Assembly (NCBI GenBank): GCA_034432855.1
Contig: DAOUBA010000069.1
Span: 1 to 17,219, forward strand
Direction of reading: 5' to 3'
DNA: 17,219 nt
Source: DAOUBA01 sp034432855
GTDB taxonomy: Bacteria > Chloroflexota > Anaerolineae > B4-G1
This document shows, in pieces, positions 1 to 6,723 of this stretch (the first letter of the stretch is position 1; each line of letters starts with the position of its first letter). Both the position numbers and the translations under genes were made by a program. The notes below the pieces were generated by a model. The model had not been told where the DNA came from. It was given only the letters and a program-made list of their open reading frames with translations, and ran no database searches.

Positions 1-154
1 CATCCGCGCCCACATCGAGCGCGAGGGCAAGATCACCCTGGCCCAGGTGCGTGATATGTTCGACACCAGCCGCAAGTACGCCCAGGCGATTCTGGAGCAT
101 TTGGATGGGGTGGGGATCACCAAGAGAGTGGGAGATGAGAGAGTGCTGCGGTAA
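1..154 (+). CDS. selB: Selenocysteine-specific elongation factor SelB, C-terminal fragment
   Basis: This is the last 50 codons of a gene that enters from the left edge; the frame starts at base 2 and the stop is TAA at 152-154. The peptide contains FDTSRKYAQAILEHLDGVG followed by TKRVGDERVLR at the very C-terminus. That pattern is typical of the last winged-helix domain of SelB, which binds the SECIS hairpin of selenoprotein mRNAs while the N-terminal GTPase domains (outside the window) carry Sec-tRNA to the ribosome. The match is by recognition of the family's C-terminal signature; only the final winged helix is visible. It converges with rarA, with about 48 bp of repeat-rich DNA between the two stop codons. 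If correct, the genome should also carry selA, selC and selD and at least one selenoprotein such as formate dehydrogenase. Confidence 0.85.
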   Translation, partial: IRAHIEREGKITLAQVRDMFDTSRKYAQAILEHLDGVGITKRVGDERVLR

Positions 155-160
155 GAGGTC

Positions 161-221
161 ACGTGATGCGTGAAACGTGATGCGTGAGAAGAGAATCACG
201 TTTCACGCATCACGTTTCACG
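161..221. repeat. 14-bp-period tandem repeat folding into a 20-bp perfect hairpin
   Basis: Bases 161-180 are perfectly complementary to 196-215, with a 15-nt loop (181-195). Each arm is itself repetitive: ACGTGATGCGTGA occurs at 161-173 and again at 175-187, and its reverse complement runs at 203-215 with partial copies on both sides, a period of 14 bp. The element lies between the convergent ends of selB and rarA and includes the rarA stop codon (203-205). There is no T-tract on either side, so it is not a classic intrinsic terminator, though a hairpin this stable could still stop or protect both transcripts. It resembles a short dispersed intergenic repeat, but family membership cannot be tested within one window. 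Confidence 0.8.
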
Positions 222-1585
222 TTCTCGCTTTTCGTGTCCTCGCGCTTCATCCGCTCCAGCCGTTCGATGATCTCCTTCTCATACCCGTACCCCTTGGGTT
301 TGAACCAGCCGCCTGCGACCCCCTCCGGCATGTAACGCTGCTCAACCCACCCACCGGGATAGGCATGGGGATACTTGTAGCCCTCGTGCTCGCCGATGGT
401 GTGCTTGTAGTGCTCTTGTAGCGCGCCGCGGAAGGTGTCGCTCTTATCGCGCAGGTAGATCGGCACCGGCCCCGCCCCGTGTTCCTCGATCTCTGCCAGA
501 GCCCCCCAGTAGGCTCCGACCGCATTGGACTTGGGCGCGGTCGCCAGGTAGAGCGTTGCCAGTGCCAGGTGATACTGCCCCTCCGGCAAACCCACCCACT
601 CGAAAGCCTGCGCGCAGGCGTTGACGACGACGATGCCGTTGGGATCGGCCAGGCCGATGTCTTCGGCGGCCAGGATGTAGAGCCGACGCAGGATGAAACG
701 CGGGTCCTCGCCAGCGGCAACCATCTTGGCGAGCCAGTAGAGCGCCGCGTCGGGGTCGCTCCCGCGCACCGATTTGATGAAGGCCGAGATGGTGTCATAG
801 TGCTCGTCGCCGGTCTTGTCATAGCGCAGGGCGCGCCGCTGGATCGAGTCCTCGGCCACGGCCAGCGTGATGTGGATGACGCCGTTCTCGTCCGGGCGCG
901 TGCTTTCGACGGCCAGTTCCAGTGCGTTGAGTGCCGCCCGCGCGTCGCCGCCCGCGATGCGCACTAGGTGCTCCAGCGCGTCGTCGTCGAGCAGAATCCT
1001 GCGTGTGCCATAGCCGCGCTCGGGATCGGCCAGGGCGCGGCGCAAAAGGGTCACGATGTCGTCGTCATCGAGGGGTCTGAACTGAAAGACACGCGAACGC
1101 GAGACCAGCGGGGCGATCACGTCAAAGTAGGGGTTCTCAGTCGTCGCGCCGATCAGGACAATGGTGCCGTCCTCGACGTGTGGCAGGAGGGCATCCTGTT
1201 GCGCGCGATTCCAGCGGTGGATCTCGTCCACCAGCAGAATGGTGCGTCGCCCGTACATCCCGCGCCGCTCTTTGGCCTCGTTGATGATGCGCCGCAGGTC
1301 GGCCACGCCCGCAAGCACTGCGCTGATCGTCTCGAAGTGACTGGCGGTGGTGTTGGCGATCACCATCGCCAGCGTCGTCTTACCGCTGCCGGGCGGCCCC
1401 CAGAAGATGAGCGAGGAGAACAGCCGGTCGGATTCGATGGCACGGCGTAGCAGGCGACCCTCACCCACGATGTGCTCCTGGCCGACGAACTCGTCAAGTG
1501 TGCGCGGGCGCATGCGCGCTGCCAAAGGCGCCTCGCGGCGCATCTGCTCCTTCCGGCTGTGCTCGAACAAGTCCATCGCGCTCAT
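203..1585 (-). CDS. rarA: Replication-associated recombination protein RarA (MgsA), AAA+ ATPase
   Basis: This is a 460-aa protein of the RarA/MgsA/WRNIP1 family, clamp-loader-like AAA+ ATPases that act at stalled replication forks and bind single-stranded DNA ends. Visible motifs are Walker A GPPGSGKT at residues 63-70, Walker B LLVDEIHRWN at 117-126 (most relatives have F rather than W), sensor 1 GATTENP at 146-152 and an arginine-finger segment LVSRSR at 160-165. The C-terminal half carries the family's conserved KYPHAYPGGWVEQRYMPEG segment. I chose the ATG at 1585 because it overlaps the stop of the upstream membrane gene as ATGA, implying translational coupling; a second ATG at 1576 (MDLFEHS) is also possible. 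The open frame continues upstream to 1954, but only as a shadow of the neighbouring gene. The last codons (ENVKRDA) come from the flanking repeat. It is the last gene of the rpoD operon. Confidence 0.95.
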   Translation of the reverse strand: MSAMDLFEHSRKEQMRREAPLAARMRPRTLDEFVGQEHIVGEGRLLRRAIESDRLFSSLIFWGPPGSGKTTLAMVIANTTASHFETISAVLAGVADLRRIINEAKERRGMYGRRTILLVDEIHRWNRAQQDALLPHVEDGTIVLIGATTENPYFDVIAPLVSRSRVFQFRPLDDDDIVTLLRRALADPERGYGTRRILLDDDALEHLVRIAGGDARAALNALELAVESTRPDENGVIHITLAVAEDSIQRRALRYDKTGDEHYDTISAFIKSVRGSDPDAALYWLAKMVAAGEDPRFILRRLYILAAEDIGLADPNGIVVVNACAQAFEWVGLPEGQYHLALATLYLATAPKSNAVGAYWGALAEIEEHGAGPVPIYLRDKSDTFRGALQEHYKHTIGEHEGYKYPHAYPGGWVEQRYMPEGVAGGWFKPKGYGYEKEIIERLERMKREDTKSENVKRDA

Positions 1586-3006
1586 CTCACGTAGAAGGTG
1601 TACGTTTCTGCCAACCGGGCCGCCAGCGGTGCGATGACTTGCGGGAAAAGGCCGGCTCCGACGCAGACGAGGATTGCCACGATCACGGCCAGCGCTGTCA
1701 GCCAGCCTTCGGAAGTCCCCAACACGTTGCCGTCCCTGGGGGTGGGGGAGGGGGCCAGCAGCACGGAGAGCATCCGCCACACGCCGGCCATCACGCCTGC
1801 TCCTGCCAGGGCGAGCAACAGGGCAGTCATCGGTTGTGAGGAGACCAGCGTCCGGCAGAGTGCCCAGCGCCCGATGAAACCGGCGCTGATCGGCAAGCCC
1901 GCGATGGAAAGCCCTCCGAAGAGGAAGGCCGCCGTGCTCCACGGCGCCTTCCATCCGAGCCCGCGCAAGGCGTCGAGGTGATCGTTACCGCCGTTCTGTG
2001 CGCGTAGGCCGCTCAGGCCTCCGGCAAGCAGAATCAGGCCAAACGAGCGCATCGCCAGCGACAGGAGTACCAACGTCACACCGACGCGGCTGTTGAGCCC
2101 CAGGGCGATCAGGGCCGCGCCCGTGTCAACCAGCGCGGCGTATCCCAGCAGTGTTCCCAGCCGATGTTGGGCGGTTGCCAGCAGGGCTCCCCCAACGACC
2201 ATCAACAACCCGGCGGTGGAAACGAGCGAACCGAAATGGGGGTGGCTGCTGAGCCACCGATAGGTCTCGAGAAAGTCGAGCAGTAGGAACCATACCGCGC
2301 CGTTGCCGATGGTGAGGACAAAGGCGCCGGCCAGCGGCACACTGTTCTCTTCGGACAGAGCTGTCACCCAGGAGTGGAAGGGGGCGATGCCCAGGAGCAG
2401 CGCAAACGATACGGTCAGCAGTGTGGTGGCCATGCCGAGCAATCCCGTCTCGTCGGGTGTTACGGCGTAACGTTCCAGCAGCCAGTGGGTTACGAGCAGG
2501 CCGGGCAGTGCCAGAGTAGTAAACGTCAGGTAGCGCGGGCCTCCGCGTGAGGGCGGCCGCCCTTCGGTTTGCAGCGCAAAGACGGCAAGCGCAGCGGCGA
2601 TCTCGATGAGCAGAGCAGCGTAGATGAGCGGCCGGATCAGGAGCGCACCGCTGAGCAGGCTCAGCAGTCCCAGGCCCATTGGGAAGAGCAGGGCATGGTG
2701 CGCGAAGCGCCATCCCAGGAAGAACACACCGGCGGCACTGAAGAACATGAAGGCCATCGCCAGCCGGTCGGCCTGTTCCAGCACCAACTCGCGTCCCAGA
2801 AAAGTCACGCTTTCACCCATCGCGATCTGATGGTTGCCCCAGAGGGTGGATGGTTGATCCAGCGGCAGCGTCATGACCGCGAGACCCAGCACCAATGCCG
2901 TACCGACGGCGAGTAGCGCGGAGAGCGTCGTCCAGCGCAGCAGGATGTAGACGATACCCGCCATCGCCAACGGGAGGAGTAACAGGAGCAGCGGGCCGGC
3001 AATCAC
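1582..3006 (-). CDS. Complex I NuoN/ND2-type antiporter-like membrane subunit
   Basis: This is a 474-aa, very hydrophobic protein with about 13-14 predicted membrane helices, in the proton-translocating NuoL/M/N (ND5/ND4/ND2), Mrp and Hyf superfamily. Landmarks visible by eye are a helix-5-like segment IYAALLIEIAAAL with Glu135 in the place of the key glutamate, the helix-7-like signature FALLLGIAPFHSWV (201-214), and GLPISAGFIGR (370-380), which closely resembles the NuoN helix-12 motif GIPxxxGFIGK. The helix-7 lysine that normally precedes the PFH motif is Leu204 in my alignment, and the helix-12 lysine is Arg380. The start is GTG at 3006, overlapping the upstream stop as GTGA; the end overlaps the rarA start as ATGA. 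No NADH- or quinone-module subunit is in the window, so the complex it joins is unknown. Membership in the superfamily is firm; the NuoN assignment is only a best resemblance. Confidence 0.8.
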   Translation of the reverse strand: MIAGPLLLLLLPLAMAGIVYILLRWTTLSALLAVGTALVLGLAVMTLPLDQPSTLWGNHQIAMGESVTFLGRELVLEQADRLAMAFMFFSAAGVFFLGWRFAHHALLFPMGLGLLSLLSGALLIRPLIYAALLIEIAAALAVFALQTEGRPPSRGGPRYLTFTTLALPGLLVTHWLLERYAVTPDETGLLGMATTLLTVSFALLLGIAPFHSWVTALSEENSVPLAGAFVLTIGNGAVWFLLLDFLETYRWLSSHPHFGSLVSTAGLLMVVGGALLATAQHRLGTLLGYAALVDTGAALIALGLNSRVGVTLVLLSLAMRSFGLILLAGGLSGLRAQNGGNDHLDALRGLGWKAPWSTAAFLFGGLSIAGLPISAGFIGRWALCRTLVSSQPMTALLLALAGAGVMAGVWRMLSVLLAPSPTPRDGNVLGTSEGWLTALAVIVAILVCVGAGLFPQVIAPLAARLAETYTFYVR

Positions 3007-3689
3007 AGTACCCCCTCCTCGCCGGTAACAGCCTGAGCGGTTCTCAGGTAAGCGGATGCCAGTGCAATGAGGAAACTGACCGCGCCGAACAGTCCGGCCA
3101 CGGCCAAGCTGGGCTCGAGGGCGACATAGAACAGGTCGAACCCGGATATGAAGGTCAGCAGCCCGATCCCAACCTGCATGGGTGACTCGCTCATTCCGAT
3201 CAACAGGAGTCCCAGCCCGGCCAGCAGGTAACAGGCCAGCGTGATATCGGTGGGAACTTCGGGGAGGGGGAAGCGCAAAGTGGCGGTGTATGCGGCTACC
3301 ACGACCAGAATCCCCGCGAGCAGGCTGAAAGACGCCCGCGCAGATATGACCCAGCGTCGCCAGCGCTTCACCGGCGTCGGTATGGGCGACTCAGCGAGTC
3401 GCTCCTCTTGTTCTGCAGCCACAGATTGCCTGAGCAAGCCGACTCGCCGTTCGGTCACGTAGAACACCATGCAGATCAGCCAGCCGATCAGTCCCTTGAC
3501 CGCTGCCACTTCCAGGCGGATCTGGCGGGTCAGCAGCACCACGACGAAAAAATATTGGAGAATGAGCGCCCACACATTCAGACGCCAATCCCGGCTCACG
3601 ACCAGCAACCCTGCAGTGATCAGGATGCCGGCCACGGCGGGCACGGCCAGGAAGGAGAGGCGAGCCGCCAGTTCTGTCAGTGTCGGCAT
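3003..3689 (-). CDS. Multi-pass membrane protein, possibly NuoK/HyfE-like
   Basis: This is a 228-aa membrane protein sitting between two antiporter-like subunits. It has about three hydrophobic segments in residues 12-78, a charged loop at about 80-117 (RR, EQEER, KRWRRW), and three or four more segments from 118 to 215. The second half, with GLGLLLIGM (158-166) then VGIGLLTFISGFDLFYVAL (173-191), has the rhythm of NuoK/MnhC/HyfE proteins, where a short polar turn follows the first helix and a GLE-type motif opens the next. The usual membrane glutamate of NuoK is not obvious; Asp185 is the only acidic residue in that segment. HyfE of hydrogenase-4 is similar in length and also flanked by antiporter-like subunits, so by analogy this may be the small bridging subunit. 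It starts at ATG 3689 in a TAATG 1-nt overlap with the preceding gene and ends in a GTGA overlap with the next. The functional call is inference. Confidence 0.55.
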   Translation of the reverse strand: MPTLTELAARLSFLAVPAVAGILITAGLLVVSRDWRLNVWALILQYFFVVVLLTRQIRLEVAAVKGLIGWLICMVFYVTERRVGLLRQSVAAEQEERLAESPIPTPVKRWRRWVISARASFSLLAGILVVVAAYTATLRFPLPEVPTDITLACYLLAGLGLLLIGMSESPMQVGIGLLTFISGFDLFYVALEPSLAVAGLFGAVSFLIALASAYLRTAQAVTGEEGVL

Positions 3690-5326
3690 TATCTATGCCC
3701 CCATATCAGCAAGATGAGCAGGAACAGCAACAGCGACCAGAGCAGCGCCCCGGCGCCGCCCACCACTTCATCGGCTGCCCGCAGCAACTCGAGCCCGCGA
3801 TCGAGTGCCCCCGCCACCGTTCTGTAAAGCCATTCCAGCCTCAGGAGATCGTGGGCCGCGCCGAGCAGCAGTTCCAACCTGGGACGCAGGTTCCTCTCCT
3901 GCCAGGCCAGCACACCCCCGCAGGCGAGCGAGATGGCCCATAGTAGCCAGCCCGTCAGACCCGGCAGTGCAAACACCGTGCCCAGTGAAGGGGCGTTCAA
4001 TTGAACGCTTGTACTCGCCTTGCCGCCGATCAATGGGGGATGAATGCCAGCCACGAGCAATAGCACTACCGGCAGCATCAGCCCGGCCCCAAGCATTGCC
4101 AGCTGCCATCTGTGCTCAGGCAAGGGGGACGTGGATGGCGTGAACAACCCGCGCGCCAGTGCCGGAATCAGGAACACATTGCCCAGGAAGAATGCGCTTG
4201 CCCATCCCCAGGCCAGGCGTCTTACCAGCCCATTGAGCAACGTGGCCTGCGCGACGAATCCCAACGTCAAGGGGAGCCCCAATAGCGTCAGCGCTCCGAT
4301 CAAAGCCGGAATGCTCCACCAGGGCGCGTCCCGCTGCAGGCCGTTGTGCAGGAAGAACGCCGTAATTCCCAGCGCCCATGCCACACTGCCAGCAATGATG
4401 ACGCCTGCGCCGCCTTTTCCTGCCAGGCTGGATGCCAGCAACACCACGCCATTCACTGCCATCCCTGCCAGCGGTGCGATGCGGCGCGTCGCCCTACTCG
4501 ACCAGGCCAGGAAACCGCCCAGGGCCAAGGCAGCCGCAGCCAGGGCCGGCACCCACGTGCCGCCAGGAAGGGCGCCGGCGTTTGCCACGGCGAGCCGCAG
4601 CCAGAGCCCCCAACCGACGACCGGGCTCAGGAGCAAGAGAGTATGCGGTGAGAACGTGTCCAGATCGTCCGGGACGGCGAGGTGGAACGGGTATATCCAC
4701 AGCCGCAGGATACCAGCTGCCGCCCACAGTGCCAGTTGCGTGCTGGTGGGAGACATCAGTGACCACAGTTCGCTGCCCCCACTGCCAACCCTTAGCAATG
4801 TCCCACCCCAAAGGAGCAACGTCGCCAGACTACCCAGGATCAGGCCACGCAATGCGCGGCGCGGCGAGCTGCCACCTGCAACGTGCGCTGCCATTTGTAC
4901 CAGGTCGTAGATCGCCCAGGCGATGATGAGTGTCGGCGGATTGGCTGCCCACAATGCAGCGAGTGCGGCGGCGAGGGAGGCCAGCAATGTGACTGTGAAA
5001 CGCGTTCGCAGGTACTCTGTGCGGGCAACCGTCACCAGCAGCGCGCTACACGCCGCCAGCACCAGCGCGATGGCGAGTGGCTGCACTGCGGCGTCGCTCT
5101 GCAGCATCAGCGGCATGCCGAATAGCAGGGAGGGCCGCCACAGAGATAGGATCACCATCTCGGCCTGTGCTCTGCCGGACGCCAGGAGCGCGACCATGGC
5201 GCAGCCGAGGGCCGCCAGTGCGACGTGACGGCTGTAGAGGCGGAGGCGCGGCACGAGGGATAGCAAAAATACCCCTGCTGCGCCCATCAGCGGTAGGATG
5301 ATGGCGAGGATAGGGAACAAAGTCAT
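3689..5326 (-). CDS. Divergent complex I/hydrogenase-4-type antiporter-like membrane subunit
   Basis: This is a 545-aa hydrophobic protein with about 14 predicted membrane helices. The segment AAGILRLWIYPFHLAVPDDL (residues 203-222) lines up with the NuoL/NuoM/HyfB/MnhD helix-7 signature FAVKxPLFPFHxWLPDAH, which places it in the proton-translocating antiporter-like family. In this alignment the channel lysine is Arg208 and the helix-5 glutamate is Asp141 (AIYDLVQM). The helix-12 region LPLTLGFVAQ (351-360) has Gln where NuoM has a glutamate. A C-terminal amphipathic stretch with many Arg and Leu (about 464-515) precedes a last helix (about 523-541). It begins 13 nt after rpoD with no strong Shine-Dalgarno, so it probably depends on read-through and coupling from rpoD; its stop overlaps the next start by one base. 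It most likely forms an ion-conducting membrane module with the two following genes. The partner and the ion are unknown. Confidence 0.75.
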   Translation of the reverse strand: MTLFPILAIILPLMGAAGVFLLSLVPRLRLYSRHVALAALGCAMVALLASGRAQAEMVILSLWRPSLLFGMPLMLQSDAAVQPLAIALVLAACSALLVTVARTEYLRTRFTVTLLASLAAALAALWAANPPTLIIAWAIYDLVQMAAHVAGGSSPRRALRGLILGSLATLLLWGGTLLRVGSGGSELWSLMSPTSTQLALWAAAGILRLWIYPFHLAVPDDLDTFSPHTLLLLSPVVGWGLWLRLAVANAGALPGGTWVPALAAAALALGGFLAWSSRATRRIAPLAGMAVNGVVLLASSLAGKGGAGVIIAGSVAWALGITAFFLHNGLQRDAPWWSIPALIGALTLLGLPLTLGFVAQATLLNGLVRRLAWGWASAFFLGNVFLIPALARGLFTPSTSPLPEHRWQLAMLGAGLMLPVVLLLVAGIHPPLIGGKASTSVQLNAPSLGTVFALPGLTGWLLWAISLACGGVLAWQERNLRPRLELLLGAAHDLLRLEWLYRTVAGALDRGLELLRAADEVVGGAGALLWSLLLFLLILLIWGHR

Positions 5327-5339
5327 CGGGCAGCTGCGC

Positions 5340-6569
5340 CTATTTGACCAGGAATGGCCGTAATTTGCGCGCGTGGGCCGGATGGCGCAGACGGCTCAGT
5401 GCCTGGGCCTCGATCTGGCGCACGCGCTCACGGGTCACGCCCAATTTCTTGCCGACTTCTTCGAGCGTGTATGTCTCGCCGTCTACCAGTCCGTAACGCA
5501 GTTGCAAAATGCGCACCTCGCGCGGCGGCAGGTCCTGGAGGATTTCCTGAAGCAACTCGCGCAGCATTCCCGAGGTCACTTCTTCGTCTGGCGCGACGAC
5601 GTCCTCGTCCTCGATGAAATCGCCCAGTTCGCTTTCCCCTTCATCGTCCGTCGGCATCTCCAGCGAAAGGGGACGGCGCGCGACGCGCAACATCTCTTCG
5701 GCCTTGCGTGTAGGGATCTCCATCGCGCTGGCCAACTCCTCGGAAATCGGGTCGCGCCCCAGTTCTTGCGTCAACCGGTGGGCGGTGCGCAGCAGTTTGT
5801 TGATCTGATCGCCCATATGCACCGGGACGCGGATGGTGCGGCTCTGGTCGGCGATGGCGCGCGTCACTGCCTGGCGGATCCACCAGGTCGCATACGTCGA
5901 GAACTTGTGTCCCAGCCGATAGTTGAATTTGTTGGCCGCGCGGATGAGGCCAATGTTGCCTTCCTGAATCAAGTCGAGGAAGGGCACACCGCGGCCAATG
6001 TACTTTTTGGCCACGCTGATCACCAGGCGCGAGTTAGCGCGGATCAGGTGCTCGCGCGCTTCCAACCCGTCCTGCACCGTTGCCTTCAACCTGGCCCGTT
6101 CTTCCGGATCGAGACCGTCCTGGCTCAATCGCTGCCGTGCCGCCCGGCCGGCCTCCATGCGCTTGGCCAGTTCGACTTCCTCTTCGGCAGTAAGCAAAGG
6201 CACCTGACCGATCTCCTTGAGATAGAGACCGATCGTATCGTCGAGCCTGACGGTCTCAAAGTACGCCTGTTGATCGGCTTCCGTCATCTGAGCAGGCTCT
6301 TCGGGAATCCCGGCCTCCTCTTCCTCCTCGGGGGCGCCCACCTCGATGCCGGTCTCGATCAGGGTTGCCAGGATGTCCTCCAGTTCCTCCAGGTTCTCTT
6401 CGGCCTCTGGAAAAGCCACCAGGATGTCGTCGTAGGTAACGACACCCTGCTCGGCAGCCTTGGTCAGCAAATATTCTTCTCCGGTCAGTTCTTCCTCTTC
6501 CACGTTCTTTCTTCCAGCCTTCTCGCAGTGATTAAGGAGCACGATGCTTGGCCGCTTGGGGTCAGGCAT
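5340..6569 (-). CDS. rpoD: Primary RNA polymerase sigma factor RpoD/SigA
   Basis: This is a 409-aa group 1 sigma-70 factor that directs core RNA polymerase to housekeeping promoters. In order: region 1.1-like (about 30-78, LLTKAAEQGVVTYDDIL), an acidic linker with five consecutive Glu (81-85), region 1.2 (110-142, DDTIGLYLKEIGQVPLLT), region 2 with the core-binding and -10 recognition segment FSTYATWWIRQAVTRAIADQ (223-242), region 3 (255-330) and region 4 with the -35 helix-turn-helix VTRERVRQIEAQALSRLRHP (378-397). The length is that of compact Gram-positive-type SigA proteins. I chose ATG 6569, which has AGGAG at 6573-6577. A TTG at 6614 would sit at the predicted transcription start and is unlikely; a GTG at residue 23 (NVEEEEL) is a weaker alternative. 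It is the first gene of a five-gene operon. A group 2 paralogue cannot be excluded, but region 1.1 favours the primary factor. Confidence 0.93.
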   Translation of the reverse strand: MPDPKRPSIVLLNHCEKAGRKNVEEEELTGEEYLLTKAAEQGVVTYDDILVAFPEAEENLEELEDILATLIETGIEVGAPEEEEEAGIPEEPAQMTEADQQAYFETVRLDDTIGLYLKEIGQVPLLTAEEEVELAKRMEAGRAARQRLSQDGLDPEERARLKATVQDGLEAREHLIRANSRLVISVAKKYIGRGVPFLDLIQEGNIGLIRAANKFNYRLGHKFSTYATWWIRQAVTRAIADQSRTIRVPVHMGDQINKLLRTAHRLTQELGRDPISEELASAMEIPTRKAEEMLRVARRPLSLEMPTDDEGESELGDFIEDEDVVAPDEEVTSGMLRELLQEILQDLPPREVRILQLRYGLVDGETYTLEEVGKKLGVTRERVRQIEAQALSRLRHPAHARKLRPFLVK

Positions 6570-6572
6570 GTG

Positions 6573-6577
6573 CTCCT
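6573..6577 (-). promoter_or_regulatory. Ribosome binding site of rpoD
   Basis: On the minus strand AGGAG is followed by three bases (CAC) and then ATG at 6569. The spacing is short, but this is the only clear Shine-Dalgarno between the predicted transcription start and the conserved coding region, and it decides the start codon. Confidence 0.55.
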
Positions 6578-6619
6578 GTGTTTGCCAGGGTATTGACGCA
6601 AGACCCTGCCTCAAGGGTT

Positions 6620-6649
6620 ACTATACCACACTTTTGAGCCACTTGTCAA
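6620..6649 (-). promoter_or_regulatory. Sigma-70 promoter of the rpoD operon
   Basis: Read on the minus strand, a perfect -35 TTGACA (6649-6644) is followed by an 18-bp spacer and a -10 TATAGT (6625-6620, five of six consensus bases). Transcription would start near 6613, giving a leader of about 44 nt to the rpoD ATG. No other promoter this good is visible down to 203, so it probably drives all five genes. It resembles the class of promoter RpoD itself recognises, which allows autoregulation. Confidence 0.8.
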
Positions 6650-6670
6650 CCCCCCTTGGCTCTTTGCACA

Positions 6671-6701
6671 AAAAGCCCCCGGCAGTTGCACCGGGGGCTT
6701 T
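6671..6701 (-). terminator. Intrinsic terminator of the alpha-2-macroglobulin gene
   Basis: Bases 6672-6682 pair perfectly with 6691-6701 (11 bp, mostly G-C) around an 8-nt loop. On the minus strand the stem runs into CTTTTTG. A further TGCACA/TGTGCA pairing extends the stem past a two-base bulge. It lies 23 bases beyond the stop codon at 6724, and about 22 bp separate it from the rpoD -35 box, so it separates the two minus-strand transcription units. On the plus strand it is followed by only TTT, so termination is mainly in the minus direction. Confidence 0.85.
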
Positions 6702-6723
6702 GTGCAGCAGCGCGGCTGTTCTT

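Noticed and set aside
161..221. CRISPR-like array
   Set aside because: The repeat unit is only 13-14 bp with no spacers; it is a simple tandem and inverted repeat.
1586..1954. Longer rarA reading frame starting at 1954
   Set aside because: The extra 123 residues are Arg/Gly/Pro-rich and antisense-like, and they fall entirely within the membrane gene in another frame; the ATGA overlap and family alignment support the start at 1585.
6570..6614. TTG start for rpoD at 6614
   Set aside because: It coincides with the predicted transcription start and has no ribosome binding site; ATG 6569 has AGGAG upstream.
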